From Agapetus fuscipes (Eukaryota; Arthropoda; Insecta; Trichoptera; Glossosomatidae): a stretch of DNA of 64,000 bases. The notes beneath the pieces were generated by a model. That model was not told the origin of the DNA and ran no database searches. It was given only the letters and a program-made list of their open reading frames with translations. Every line of letters begins with the position of its first letter. Within the stretch, counting starts at the first letter, position 1. Of the stretch, positions 1 through 10,592 are shown piece after piece. Made by a program: the position numbers and the translations under genes. The DNA is taken from assembly GCA_951799405.1 (NCBI GenBank), contig OX637335.1, positions 17,116,342 to 17,180,341 on the forward strand. The letters are read 5' to 3'.

Positions 1-100
1 AAATTAAAAAAATATGTGTTGTAGTTTTTTTAATTTTTTACTGTTTAAATGCTTAGAATTTATTTGTTTTATATATTTGATTGTATTAATTGCTTGTACT

Positions 101-358
101 CCTTGACTGATAGGTTGGTATGCGGCTGACCACCCATACTGTAAAAAATGGTTCACTTTGCCAATGTCACCCCTGCTTCAGGGAAGGTCGGCAAGAGTTG
201 CAGGGCTTACGTTCATTTGAGACTGGGGTTTTTATATTGTAGGTCCACATGCAGCATGTGTAAGCGCGAAATTATGCATGTCTGCTTGTGGGAATGCATT
301 TAATATGAATCTCAAATGATGCATATCTTTGCAACTTAGATTTAGATTAGATTTAGAT
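101..358 (+). repeat. R1 repeat copy, near full length
   Basis: Starts at the family's usual 5' end (CCTTGACTGATAGGTTGG) and ends in a TTTAGA/TTAGA microsatellite. R1 copies share a body with two short hairpins (CCCTGNTTCAGGG and ACATGCNGCATGT) and a constant 3' end reading TATCTTTGCAACTTAGATTAG. The microsatellite tail and frequent 5' truncation suggest retroposition. No tRNA head was recognised. Confidence 0.8.
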
Positions 359-404
359 ACCTACTCAACGAAACTTAATGTTATTTTTATCGTGGGATAC
401 ACTA

Positions 405-540
405 AAATCTAAATCTAAGCTGCAAAGATATGTATCATTTGAGATTCATATTAAATGCATTCCTACAAGTAGACATACATAATTTCGTACTCACACATGC
501 CGCATGTGAACCTACAATATAAAAACCCAATCTCAAATCA
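405..540 (-). repeat. R1 repeat copy, 5'-truncated
   Basis: Reverse-strand R1, tail at the left, 5' part missing. It lies tail-to-tail with the preceding plus-strand copy across about 45 bp. Confidence 0.75.
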
Positions 541-1282
541 TCAATACACTAACGTCAAATTTTATGTTAATAATAATATAAACATTTTTTTCCTCAATGC
601 AAGAACAAATCTTTCATACATTCTTTTGTATCACATTTATACATATACCATTTTATTGTCATGTTCACTTGAACGGTGAGTACGCCCTTTAAAGCCTGCG
701 GGAAGAGTCAAGAGCAAAACTACGAGTCTCTCGGCTGCCATTGTTCAAATTATGTTCTACGCGGCTAGAGGGTACGCTATCCGAGCTGATGACGTCTTAC
801 CAGACCCATTGTTGGTCTCGTGCCTTGAATCCCACGAACCCCCAGAGGCTCTACGAAACGGCGCTCTATAGCCAGTCTCCACACAGCATCTGTTTGAATT
901 AAGTTAGCAGCCTTGGAATGCCGGGTCTAAAACTAACTTTCGTCATTCGGTAGTTAAGCTTGAATGGATAAATACAAACTTTGACTGTTGGTTTGTAGTT
1001 CTAACGTTATACAATTATTTAAATACCTAAAGTACGAAACGATTCAAGCGTAGTATTATAACGAAAACTACATGAAAACTAAAACGCTCTCTTGAGGTAC
1101 TGTTTGAGTTTTATTATGGAATTTGGGAAATTTTACAGTGGAGTTTTATACTAAGGGTTCTGTATTTAGAAATACTTGTTATGATTACGTGAACCATTTA
1201 AACTAAGCTTATTCACTAAACTAGTTGTTTCATGTTTACTTTAAAATAGATTGTTTTGTTTAGACATTTTAGTTTATATTAT
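541..1282. other. Unassigned stretch with a GC-richer core
   Basis: No gene found. A GC-richer, non-repetitive block lies at about 675-895 inside AT-rich DNA. It has stops in all frames and I recognise no family. Confidence 0.4.
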
Positions 1283-1498
1283 TGTTGCGAATATGCAGGT
1301 TATTGTGTGTTTAGGTAGCTGTGTCTGTGTTGGTTTGATAATTATCAAAATATAATTTATATAATTATAATTAGTGTAATAATAAGCCTCTCTAGAAATA
1401 AATATCATATAATTCGTCACCTTTGTTATATGTTCCTCTTTGTCATAAATCATCCATCATATTGCTCTATGGTTTTTGTATTGACAATTTTCGTAACA
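1283..1498 (+). repeat. Possible degenerate solo LTR
   Basis: Bounded by TGTTGCGAATATG at the left and TTTTCGTAACA at the right (TG...CA termini). Its first bases resemble the LTR-Y copies at 39320 and 61914. No target duplication is visible, so the call is tentative. Confidence 0.35.
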
Positions 1499-2330
1499 GT
1501 GTCCTCTTGAAAATAATGTAAGCAAGTCGTAAGAACTCGAGGTGAAATAAACACTCAATTTGTGAAAATAAAACTGTGTGTTTTTAAAAATGTTTTTATA
1601 ATTTGTATTTGATGATAATTTGTATTTTGCTTGAGAATGATTTTTGTTTTAGTTTAAATTAAGGGTCAAAATTCTATGTAGCTGCAGAAATATCTCAGCC
1701 CACAAAATATACTGTGCAAATGTTACTCTGAATTAAAAGTAAACAAATAAATTGAGCAAAATAATAAATAAACTGCAGTTTTTATTGATTATAGCCCGGT
1801 GAAGGACAAAACATAATTATTATAGTATCTAAGGAAAGATCATGTCGATAGCTCAGTTGGTAGATAGTCCGCTTTTTGAAAAAAAAGTCTAGAGTGCTCG
1901 GGATGGATTTTTGGTGGTTTCTTTAAGCAGTGCGATAAGGTATTATAACTATTGTAAGGGTATGGGAGTATTTCCAGGTTGATATACCTACTAACCAATC
2001 AAGTCACCTTGAGTCGAGGAAACTACCGACTAGGTGTCAGAGATCACGCGAGGAAGCTTTAAAAGTGGTCTGGTGAAAAGATGGACCAAATGGTGTAGAG
2101 AGACCGAACGATTAGAAGAAAAAAAAACTGATTTATCCAGACTTGTTATTCAAATTTATTTTGAACTTTTAGTTTTTTCTTTTCATTCAGAAAATAAATA
2201 TTTATACTAAAATATTATCTTTTTATGAAATGTTTGAGCGGAAGCTTTGTGGGACTCCATTTTCAAATGAAAATAAACATTGTTTTATTCTACTTATTTT
2301 TTATTTTATTTGGTAAAAAAACAAACAAAT
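1499..2330. other. AT-rich DNA with a SINE-A head trace
   Basis: At 1843-1870 there is a tRNA-like A-box stretch (GATAGCTCAGTTGG) resembling the SINE-A head, which then degenerates. Nothing else is recognisable. Confidence 0.35.
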
Positions 2331-2426
2331 AATGAGTGACCGGTTTCGGCCTCTCTTGGCCATCTTCAGAGTACTCTGCAGTTTTCACAGTTTTCATCAA
2401 GATCAACTTCATCATCACACTTCACG

Positions 2427-2461
2427 CTGAAGAAGCCCATCGTAGGCATGGGAGAAACGTC
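2427..2461 (+). other. Hammerhead-like motif
   Basis: CTGAAGA at 2427-2433 is followed by a CCCAT/ATGGG stem and then GAAACGTC. This is the order of the hammerhead ribozyme core (CUGANGA, stem II, GAAA). Stems I and III and a cleavage site are not confirmed. Similar but imperfect motifs lie at 19728, 20066 (minus) and 21268. Confidence 0.25.
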
Positions 2462-2553
2462 CGGAAGCTCCAGCTCCCATAGACCACGGCAACATATCCC
2501 AAAAAAAACATCTCTCCAGCATCATCAGCTGGCCGTGTAAGCCTAAAACTAAA

Positions 2554-2857
2554 TTAGATTATTTCAATACTTGATCTCTCATTCAAACAAATTCCTAGAT
2601 TGCCTTCTTTGTTTCTAAAGGACTTATAGTATGTGGTTGGGGCAATATTATGTAAATTCCTGAGCAATGTCTGCGTCCCCGCGACACTCTTGGAGGAAAT
2701 TAAAAACGGCGACTCGATGAATATTAATGTACGCGCCAAGCCAAGGGCGGGAAAACCATCTGCATGCAAAAAATGGAATTTCCACCTTAGTAATAAGCTC
2801 TTCATACTGTGAGGAGCGTCTGAAGTATATCACTACCTCGAGTATAAAATTATACAC
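2554..2857 (-). other. Unrecognised open stretch
   Basis: Two overlapping minus-strand frames of about 70-83 codons are open here in a GC-richer segment. I recognise no domain or splice context. It could be a decayed transposon ORF or chance. Confidence 0.15.
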
Positions 2858-2922
2858 GCAAACGCTACCATAGAGTTTTGTGTTTTTTTTTCTTGGTTAT
2901 TTTGTAGATTTTGATGATGATT

Positions 2923-2966
2923 CCTTGACTTATAGGTTGGTATAAGGCTGACCAACTATACTGTTA
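2923..2966 (+). repeat. R1 5' fragment
   Basis: Only the first ~44 bases of R1 remain. Homology stops where the fold-back element at 2967 begins. Confidence 0.6.
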
Positions 2967-3211
2967 CAGTTGACATATTTACTTTTTTCGGATTTTGTAT
3001 CCGTGTACTTATTTTGGTAGTTATTTTACTTTTAGATTAACACCGACGTTTCGCTCATTACTTCGATGAGCATCTACATTTACAAAGATGATACTATCAC
3101 CGACATTTCCCTCATCGAAGTAATGAGAGAAACGTCGGTGTTAGTTTAAGTGTTAAATAACTACCAAAACAAGATCACGGCTAAAAAAATCCGAAAAAAG
3201 TAAATATGTCA
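2967..3211. mobile_element. Fold-back MITE with ~105-bp inverted arms
   Basis: The left arm (from TTGACATATTTACTTTTTTC to TTCGATGAG) is the reverse complement of the right arm (from CTCATCGAAG to AAATATGTCAA), with a spacer of about 40 bp and few mismatches. There is no coding capacity, as expected for a MITE. Family not recognised. Confidence 0.75.
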
Positions 3212-3444
3212 ACTACAAACATCCGTAAATTTTTTAATCGATGCTGTTACAGTTAAATTTACAGAATTAAATTTACGGGAAGTAAAGATAATTAACCTAC
3301 ATATTAAAACAAAGGAAAAGAGTATGATTATACAAAATGAAAAACCATAAAATAATAAATTGAAAACAATAATGATGGGTGCGATAACATAAAAGGAAAA
3401 AAAAACACAATCTAAGGTAAAAAAAAGATCTGCGTCATCCGCTA

Positions 3445-3632
3445 TCTTGCCAATGTCACCCTTGTTTTAGGGAAGGTCGGCAAAAGTTCATTGGAGATGT
3501 TTTTTTATGTTGTAATCCGCATCCGGCATTTGTAAGCGCGAACTTACACGTGTCTGTTTTTTGGGCAAACATTTAATATGAATCTTAAAAGTTCATACAT
3601 TATTGGAGCTTAGATTAAAGATTAACAGGAAA
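3445..3632 (+). repeat. R1 copy, 5'-truncated
   Basis: Diverged R1 body and tail. It is followed at about 3627-3665 by a second short fragment of the R1 middle. Confidence 0.6.
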
Positions 3633-3949
3633 GGTCTGCAGAAGTCGCAGGATTAATGTTATTTTGATATTTCTTTGTAACTTTAAAAATTGAGCTGGTG
3701 ATACACTGTTAAATACCATTTAATATTTTATTTGAAAAAATCTTAGAAACTTATTTTGTACACAGTTTGCTGTATTCCACTTGAATTCTAAAAATCTTTA
3801 TGTTTCTGTACATTTTTAGTTGAAACACTTAAGTTGAGTTGTAGACCGCAGGACACGAGAAGTGGAGGGACGAGAAAAAATACCTAATATAATTATACAC
3901 GAATGTATCTTTGCGAATGTCATACTTCCCCCCTTTTTACTGAGTGTTT

Positions 3950-4011
3950 AATCTTGAGGCTACGCCTCAAGATTGAACGTAGGCGTAGACGGTCTACGGA
4001 CCGTCTACGCC
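3950..4011. other. Two consecutive perfect hairpins
   Basis: Hairpin 1 has AATCTTGAGGC at 3950-3960 paired with 3964-3974 across a TAC loop. Hairpin 2 has GGCGTAGACGGTC at 3982-3994 paired with 3999-4011 across TACG. Neither is followed by a T-run. Confidence 0.85.
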
Positions 4012-4035
4012 ATACTAAAACATATTTCTATACAT

Positions 4036-4094
4036 ACACCCCTTCGGGGATAACGCGGCAAGAAGTTACACTATATGTGTAGCTTAGTTGCGTT
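4036..4094 (+). repeat. SINE-A 3' fragment
   Basis: Contains CCCCTTCGGGGATAACGCGG and ends at CTTAGTTGCGTT, matching the end of the full SINE-A at 29058. Confidence 0.7.
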
Positions 4095-4792
4095 ATAAAT
4101 ACGGGTAATTTATTTGGAAGGTACGCAAAATTAAAGGGCGACGGTTTCTTATGTCTTACACCTCAAGGTCTCTCTCAAATCCCGGATAATATTTTTTGTT
4201 AAGATAATAATTTTCATATTTAATATGGTTATTATTAAACTTTCAGGTTCGGGTCTTCTTAGTGGTCGATGACTCTCTGGTTTTTCACAAACCCAATTTT
4301 TTGAAGCCTTCAGGGATCTATTCAATCCACAAAACCTCATAACCTATTCAGCTATCTGGAGGTTGCGTCTGAAGTAAACGTTTTAAGGTTTCCCAAAATT
4401 CCAATGTTAATGTTTTCTTTTCATGGTAATTCACTTTTATTTCATTTTTTAACTAATGAAGTAGGTACGTCAACAATTGTATTCTTGACTTCATTGAGTT
4501 TGTGACGTTTTCTATAGCAACAATCATTCGATATAAAACCAAACAGAATAGATTGGAAATTTAATAAAATTGGCACAGTTCCGATATGTTTGAAATAATT
4601 GCATTCTCTGTGCAACTGAAGCGTCCATGTATACAATATGCGCTATGTATGGAATAGCCATAGAGAGATTGCTGGACCCAGACCAAATACCAATATCGAA
4701 TGTTATTGACTTCCTTTGATGCGCCCGTGCGATATGTTGTAGCCGACATATATGCTATATATTCAGTGACGTATGCGCTACCGTCAAAGTAT

Positions 4793-5266
4793 TGTTATGT
4801 AAATATAAATATTGAAATAAGTATGGGTAGTTATAGTTATAAGAGTCCTCATAGGTATAGGTAGGTAGGATCGATAATTGTGTATAAGTGTAGAATTCTC
4901 TAGGCTAAGTAGGTACTTGTTATAATTATAGGAATTCTGTATTACATTTGTAGGTAGGATTTTGGTTGTATCTCTAGGTAGTACGTGAAGCGTCGAGAAG
5001 TAATAATTACTCTGGAACCGTCTAGCAACTTTGGTTCTAGATCATACTGCTCTACAGAGTATAAAGGTGCGAATGGCCTGCAGAGCGGGCCAGTATCGTA
5101 GCGACTAACAAAGACATCGAAGCCATCTGATCAGTGAACCGAAACCAAGTAGAATAATCGAGAAAGTAGTGTGAAAATAAATTTTGTAACTGTGTAAAAT
5201 AAATAACTATTGAAGAAGACCTGTGTATTTTTAATTTGAAGACAATTGAACCCTAATTTCGTAACA
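4793..5266 (+). repeat. Gypsy-1 5' LTR (474 bp)
   Basis: Begins TGTTATGTAA and ends TTCGTAACA. It contains a TATA-like box at 5060 and several AATAAA motifs near its end. Confidence 0.95.
5060..5066 (+). promoter_or_regulatory. TATA-like box in Gypsy-1 LTR
   Basis: TATAAAG lies about 200 bp before the LTR end, a suitable place for the U3 promoter. The same motif in the 3' LTR is at 10837. Confidence 0.5.
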
Positions 5267-5268
5267 AT

Positions 5269-5285
5269 TGGTGTCAGGTGTGGGG
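5269..5285 (+). promoter_or_regulatory. Gypsy-1 primer-binding site
   Basis: TGGTGTCAGGTGTGGGG starts 2 bases after the 5' LTR. The leading TGG pairs with the universal tRNA CCA end, and the rest resembles a leucine-type tRNA 3' end. The tRNA identity is an inference. Confidence 0.7.
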
Positions 5286-5918
5286 TTGTCAAGAAAAATT
5301 AAGATCTTCTGTCTAAAAAAATAAATAAAATAAATTAAATAGTGTTAAAATGAACTTTATTCAAATTGAACTTTGTGTGAACTGACTTTTGTGAAAACAA
5401 GTGTTTAAATAAATTTTTGTTAAAAGAAAAGACGCAAAAGCAAGTTGCTTAATAATTCTGGACATAATTCTGGACATAACATAATGACTATTTTACCGCA
5501 TTGAGAAAGTCATCAAATTGGACCATAGTTTTTTTTATTATTGTGTGTGATTAAAAAAATAAAATAAATAAATAAAAATCTTGAAAAATATTACAAAAGA
5601 ACGTTCCAGATTCATCGAGAAAAAGTTTTTGAATAACTATCCTTTGTTTACAAGTGTGTGAATGTACATTAAGTACCTACCTGTGTGTTTGAAAGACTTG
5701 AGACGAAATAAATAATTATGTACTATCAGACATTATTATGTTAAAAATATTGGTGATTTAAAAATAAATATTAAAAGACAGTACCTACCAATCAGTGTAA
5801 TCAGATAAATTATTATTTTGCTAAAGTACGTATTCAAAACAGCTATATATATAAAACTCAAAACTTGTATTAAATAAATTTAAAAATATTTTCGTTTTGA
5901 AGTAAATTTTGAAAAAAA

Positions 5919-7256
5919 ATGGCAACCAAAGTGAACATCAAGGACCTCAAAGTCACTGAGCTTAAAAATGAGCTTCTGGAGAGGGACCTGGAGACCTCAG
6001 GAGGGAAGGCGGCCTTACAGGCACGCCTCATGGAGGCCTTAGAACAGTCAGGCGAAGACCCGGCATATTTTGTCATGGCGTCTGGAGGGGACCGCGCCTT
6101 GGACGAGCTAAACCTCAGCATCACCGGAAACTTCACTTCCATGGAGGAAAAGCTGAAAGTGGAGATGGCTGACAACGCCAAGACCCTGGAGGAGAAGATG
6201 GCTGACAACGCCAAGACCCTGGAGGAGAAGATGACCAGCAACCTGACCGGGCTAGAGGAAAAGATGACCAGCCTGAAGGTGGAGATGGCTGACAGCCTCA
6301 CTACCCTGAAGGAGGACCTCAATAAGAATCTCACAACCCTGAAAGGAGAAATGGAGGAGAAGATGACAACCAACCTCTCGGCCCTGAAGGGGGAAATGGA
6401 GACTCGGATGTCAAACCTGGAAGACCGTCTGCGTGCCGAGCTGGCTGACAAGTGCCAGATGGAGTCCACCAGGATATCCCCCAAAGGCCTTCACGACGAG
6501 ATCGAACAGGGATGCTCAACTCCAACCAGGGTCACTAGAGGGGATGACGACTCTTCGCTGGCGAAGCACAACCTTCCGACCTTCGACGGGAAGACGTCGT
6601 GGGAGGAGTATTTGACCCTCTTTGAGACGGCTGCCATGATGGGAGTCTGGAGCCAGCAGAAGAAGGCTTCGGTTCTCAGCCTGTCGCTCCGAGGAGACGC
6701 TCTCAGGGTTCTGCAGGCCATACCCCTGGACAACCGTGGTGACTTTGGGCAGCTGAAGCAGCGCTTGGATATGCGCTATGGCCACAAGTGCTTGGAGCAG
6801 CTGTACAAGTCACAGCTGAACACAAGGGTGCAGAAGCCCAACGAGAGCCTCCAGGAGTTTGAGATGGACATCGCCCGCCTGGTACGAGACGCTTACCCGA
6901 CAGCCTCCGACGACATCTGTGAGAGCTTGGCAGTGGATAAGTTCCTGAACGGGTTGCGGGAATGGGAGACGCAGCAAGCCGTAAAACTGGCCCACCCCAA
7001 GGCGTTGAACGAGGCGCTAAGCCAAGCTCTCGAGTTTGAGGCTGTCAAACAGTCCATCAGGGGCCACGCCAGGGTTCGTGCAGTCGAGGCAGAGGAAGTC
7101 AAGCTACCAACAACCGAAGAGTTAATTGAAAAAGTGCTGGAACGTCTGAGACCTCGAAGACGAGACCCACGCTGCTGGAACTGCGGACAGCTGGGCCACC
7201 TTAGCACCAAGTGTCCCAAGCCTCAGAAACCCAGAAAACAGGCTGCGGAAAACTAG
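5919..7256 (+). CDS. gag: Gypsy-1 Gag with N-terminal SAP-like domain
   Basis: An intact 445-residue Gag, the structural protein that packages element RNA in cytoplasmic particles. Residues about 7-45 (LKVTELKNELLERDLETSGG and following) fit a SAP nucleic-acid-binding helix-extension-helix. Residues about 70-190 are a glutamate/lysine-rich coiled coil built from near repeats, including two consecutive copies of an 11-residue unit (ADNAKTLEEKM). A capsid-like region follows. A CCHC zinc knuckle (CWNCGQLGHLSTKC) lies near residues 413-426. The ATG at 5919 follows an A-run after an AT-rich leader of about 630 bp. The stop overlaps the pro-pol frame by about 46 bases, so pol is expected by -1 frameshifting. 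The sequence before the stop (GCG GAA AAC TAG) is not a canonical slippery heptamer. Confidence 0.93.
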   Translation: MATKVNIKDLKVTELKNELLERDLETSGGKAALQARLMEALEQSGEDPAYFVMASGGDRALDELNLSITGNFTSMEEKLKVEMADNAKTLEEKMADNAKTLEEKMTSNLTGLEEKMTSLKVEMADSLTTLKEDLNKNLTTLKGEMEEKMTTNLSALKGEMETRMSNLEDRLRAELADKCQMESTRISPKGLHDEIEQGCSTPTRVTRGDDDSSLAKHNLPTFDGKTSWEEYLTLFETAAMMGVWSQQKKASVLSLSLRGDALRVLQAIPLDNRGDFGQLKQRLDMRYGHKCLEQLYKSQLNTRVQKPNESLQEFEMDIARLVRDAYPTASDDICESLAVDKFLNGLREWETQQAVKLAHPKALNEALSQALEFEAVKQSIRGHARVRAVEAEEVKLPTTEELIEKVLERLRPRRRDPRCWNCGQLGHLSTKCPKPQKPRKQAAEN

Positions 7257-8662
7257 AAAGGGTTAATGGGAAGGGGCAACCGTTGACCCGCGCTGGAGAG
7301 GCCCTGAAATCTGCTGCTACTGTCGCAACTGTGAGAGGAAAAGCCAGCAGCATTTTTATCAATGGCATAATAGATGGAGTAACCCGTGAACTACTGGTGG
7401 ACACGGGAGCAACCAGGACAATTCTGAGACGCGACATAGTGGCACGAGGTAAGCAGATTGCACCAACAAAGTGGTCTCTGCACACCGCCACGGGAGAGTC
7501 AGCACAGGTGTATGGGGAGACGATTGCCACCTTCCAAATTGGCAGCACCACTTTTGATCATCGGACGTTGGTGGCCAACATTGAAGAAGACGTTATATTG
7601 GGAATGGACATACTGGACAGATTTGGGTGCAGCTTAAATTTAAAAAAAGGTGCCATTAAAATTGAAAATGAAGAAGTCATCCTGCAAAGACGGAAAGAAC
7701 TGGCTGCACGTGTGATCCTAGCCAAGAATACCGAAGTGAAGGGGCGATCCGAGATGATAGTGAGTGCCCGCCTGGATTCCAGTAGTACAAATGACCAAAT
7801 CTGTATGATAGAACCGGAGAACATGGACAATGTTAACAAAGGAGTCATGGTGGCAAGAACAGTGATTCGCGCGCAGGAGACCATTCCTGTCAAGATCATG
7901 AATGTGAACAGCTACCCAGTTAAAATGAATGAAGGTTTTGTTTTGGGCAGATGTGAGAGGATAACTTCCATTGTGCAACAGATGACAAACATGACATGCG
8001 AGGGAAGAAAATTATCGACACAATTGGAAACCCTGGTCCACGACGCTTCCCAAGGTCTAACCGAGGAAAACAGACTTAGAGTGAGGAGTTTGATCTGCCG
8101 CTACCAGAACATTTTCGAGGACTCTAATGGCCGTCTGGGAAGAACCAAGGTAGTGCGACATAGCATAGACACCGGAGAAGCAAGACCAATCAAACAGGCT
8201 CCAAGAAGACTACCCTTTGCAAAGCGGGAAGAAGCCGACAAGATCATCAAAGACATGAGCAAGGATGGCATCATAGAACCATCAAGTAGCCCTTGGACAT
8301 CCCCGGTGGTACTGGTGAAAAAGAAGGATGGTACCACGAGATTTTGTGTGGACTACAGACTGCTCAACGATGTTACGAAAAAGGATAGTTACCCTCTGCC
8401 AAGGATTGACGACACCTTGGACACATTGGCAGGATGCACCATTTTTTCCACATTGGACCTGAAAAGTGGCTACTGGCAAGTTGAATTGGATGCCAAAGAT
8501 AAGGAGAAAACGGCATTCTCGACTGGATCTGGACTTTGGCAGTTCACCGTGATGCCATTTGGCTTATGCAATGCCCCCGCCACGTTTGAAAGGCTGATGG
8601 AGAATGTGCTGCGAGGACTGTCATGGGAAACCTGCCTTGTATACTTGGATGACATAATCTGA
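7211..8662 (+). CDS. pol: Gypsy-1 protease and reverse transcriptase, N-terminal part of broken pol
   Basis: Open for 483 codons in the -1 frame relative to gag; the open frame overlaps the gag end rather than marking a true start. An aspartic protease active site (LLVDTGATRTIL) lies near residues 56-67. The reverse transcriptase runs from about residue 320 and has the palm motifs FCVDYRLLN, MPFGLCNAPATF and VYLDDII. The frame stops immediately after that catalytic YLDD. RT homology resumes in the next frame from about 8661, so the stop reflects a single-base insertion or equivalent indel and not the natural end. It would make an RT lacking its thumb, RNase H and integrase. Family: Ty3/gypsy. 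Confidence 0.92.
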   Translation: MSQASETQKTGCGKLERVNGKGQPLTRAGEALKSAATVATVRGKASSIFINGIIDGVTRELLVDTGATRTILRRDIVARGKQIAPTKWSLHTATGESAQVYGETIATFQIGSTTFDHRTLVANIEEDVILGMDILDRFGCSLNLKKGAIKIENEEVILQRRKELAARVILAKNTEVKGRSEMIVSARLDSSSTNDQICMIEPENMDNVNKGVMVARTVIRAQETIPVKIMNVNSYPVKMNEGFVLGRCERITSIVQQMTNMTCEGRKLSTQLETLVHDASQGLTEENRLRVRSLICRYQNIFEDSNGRLGRTKVVRHSIDTGEARPIKQAPRRLPFAKREEADKIIKDMSKDGIIEPSSSPWTSPVVLVKKKDGTTRFCVDYRLLNDVTKKDSYPLPRIDDTLDTLAGCTIFSTLDLKSGYWQVELDAKDKEKTAFSTGSGLWQFTVMPFGLCNAPATFERLMENVLRGLSWETCLVYLDDII

Positions 8663-10592
8663 CCTGGGAAAGGACTTCAACCATCAGTTGAGAAATCTGG
8701 AGCAAGTTTTCGGGCGACTACAAGACGCTGGACTGAAGCTCAACCCGAAAAAGTGTAACCTGTTCAAGAAACAAGTAAATTACCTGGGACACATAGTTTC
8801 TCAACGTGGAGTTGAAGTTGACCCTGCCAAAATCAAGGCAGTAAGAGACTGGCCCGTGCTGAAGGACAAACATGAAACTAGGAGCTTCCTGGGGCTGTGC
8901 ACTTATTACAGGAGGTTTGTGCCAAGATTTGCGGACATTGCAAAACCGCTCACCAAGCTTACGGAAGAAAACACTCGCTTCCATTGGAGTGATTCCTGCG
9001 CACAAGCATTTGAAGAGCTTAAGGGAAGATTAACAAGTGCCCCCATCTTGAGCTACCCACGAAAAGATGGAAAGTTCATCCTGGATACCGACGCTAGTAA
9101 TGTGGGGATAGGAGGTGTCCTTTCCCAAATACAGGATGGGCATGAGACTGTTCTGGGTTACTTCAGTAAAGTGCTTTCCAAGCCAGAACGAAATTATTGC
9201 GTGACCAGACGAGAGCTTCTTGCCGTGATAAAATCAGTGGAACACTTCCGCAAATACTTGTACGGGAGAAAATTCACACTACGGACTGATCATGCTGCAC
9301 TGGTTTGGCTTCTGAAATTCAAAAACCCAGAAGGGCAAGTGGCTAGATGGATTGAAAGGCTCCAGGAGTATGATTATGACTCCGAACATAGACCTGGCAC
9401 GCTTCATCGAAATGCGGATGCATTATCCAGACGACCATGCGCCAGTGACTGCAAACATTGCAGCAGGATGGAGGACAAGGTAGCAATTGTCCAAAGGACG
9501 ACCACCGAAGATGAGGACTGGCAAGATGAAAAATTGGCGCAAGACCAACTGAATGATCCGGACTTGAAGTATGTGATGGAATGGGCGCGAGAAAGAGAAA
9601 GGCCAACCTGGGAAAAACTCGCCCCCTTATCACCAACTGTCAAGGCTTATTGGGCTCAATGGGGATCCATAGTGATAGAAGGAGGGTTTCTGAAACGAAA
9701 GATCGAGAAGGAAGACGGCACACTTAGAAGAAAGCAAACCCTCGTTCCGAGGAGCCGAGTACCGGAAATCCTTGGACTGCTGCATGGAGGAACTTCTGGA
9801 GGACATCTAGGCGTTAAGAAGACGCTGGAGAAAGTGAAAGAGCGATTTTACTGGATCAACTGCAGCGAAGACGTCAAAGATTGGTGTCGAAAATGTGTAA
9901 CCTGTGCAACGGCCAATGGACCGCAAAGGAAAAGGCGAGCACCAATGCGTCAGTACAATGTTGGCAGCCCCTTTGAAAGAATTGCCATCGACATAGCCGG
10001 CCCATTTCCTACAACTGAGAAGGGTAACAAGTACATCATGGTGGTGATGGATTACTTCAGCAAGTGGGTGGAAGCTTACTCAATCCCTAACCAAGAGGCC
10101 GTAACCGTGACTGAAGTTCTAGTTACCGAATTTATCAGCAGGTTTGGCGTACCCCTGGAATTACATTCTGATCAGGGAAGGAACTTTGAAGCTGCTATCT
10201 TCCAGCAAATGTGTGAGCGGCTAGGGATCTACAAGACCAGGACCACTGCGCTACATCCACAGTCTGATGGAATGGTGGAAAGGATGAACCGTACCGTGGG
10301 GAGGTACTTAGCCAAAGTAGTGTCCAGCCATCAGCGGGACTGGGACCGACATCTGCCTTTGTTCTTATTGGCTTACCGGTCGGCTGTTCAGGAAACGACG
10401 AAGAAGACTCCCAGCAGCATACTGTTTGGGCGAGAAATGCGACTTCCTTGTGATCTCAAATTTGGCTGCAAACCAGGTGAAGACCTAGCCGGAGAATACT
10501 ATGTGACAGACCTTCGCAGGAGGCTGGATGACATCCATGATCAGGTCCGCATGAACATCGGGGAAGCCAGCGATCAAATATATAAATATTGA
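8661..10592 (+). CDS. pol: Gypsy-1 RT thumb, RNase H and truncated integrase, C-terminal part of broken pol
   Basis: Continues pol in the +1 frame relative to the upstream part. In order it holds the RT end (KCNLFKKQVNYLGH), RNase H (LDTDASNVGIGGVLSQ, RTDHAALVWL), an integrase HHCC zinc site (H residues near LLHGGTSGGHLG, cysteines in WCRKCVTC) and the integrase catalytic triad: D in IDIAGPFP, D in HSDQGRNFE, E in GMVERMNRT. The expected C-terminal integrase domain is missing. After residues RMNIGEASDQ the frame runs directly into the 3' LTR and stops at 10592. Without polypurine tract and integrase end, this copy cannot be autonomous. Confidence 0.92.
   Translation, partial: DLGKDFNHQLRNLEQVFGRLQDAGLKLNPKKCNLFKKQVNYLGHIVSQRGVEVDPAKIKAVRDWPVLKDKHETRSFLGLCTYYRRFVPRFADIAKPLTKLTEENTRFHWSDSCAQAFEELKGRLTSAPILSYPRKDGKFILDTDASNVGIGGVLSQIQDGHETVLGYFSKVLSKPERNYCVTRRELLAVIKSVEHFRKYLYGRKFTLRTDHAALVWLLKFKNPEGQVARWIERLQEYDYDSEHRPGTLHRNADALSRRPCASDCKHCSRMEDKVAIVQRTTTEDEDWQDEKLAQDQLNDPDLKYVMEWARERERPTWEKLAPLSPTVKAYWAQWGSIVIEGGFLKRKIEKEDGTLRRKQTLVPRSRVPEILGLLHGGTSGGHLGVKKTLEKVKERFYWINCSEDVKDWCRKCVTCATANGPQRKRRAPMRQYNVGSPFERIAIDIAGPFPTTEKGNKYIMVVMDYFSKWVEAYSIPNQEAVTVTEVLVTEFISRFGVPLELHSDQGRNFEAAIFQQMCERLGIYKTRTTALHPQSDGMVERMNRTVGRYLAKVVSSHQRDWDRHLPLFLLAYRSAVQETTKKTPSSILFGREMRLPCDLKFGCKPGEDLAGEYYVTDLRRRLDDIHDQVRMNIGEASDQIYKY

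Noticed and set aside
3982..4011. Rho-independent terminator
   Set aside because: The hairpin has no T-run after it and the genome is eukaryotic.
5870..6484. 204-codon minus-strand open frame
   Set aside because: Antisense shadow of the GC-rich gag ORF of Gypsy-1; no independent domain.
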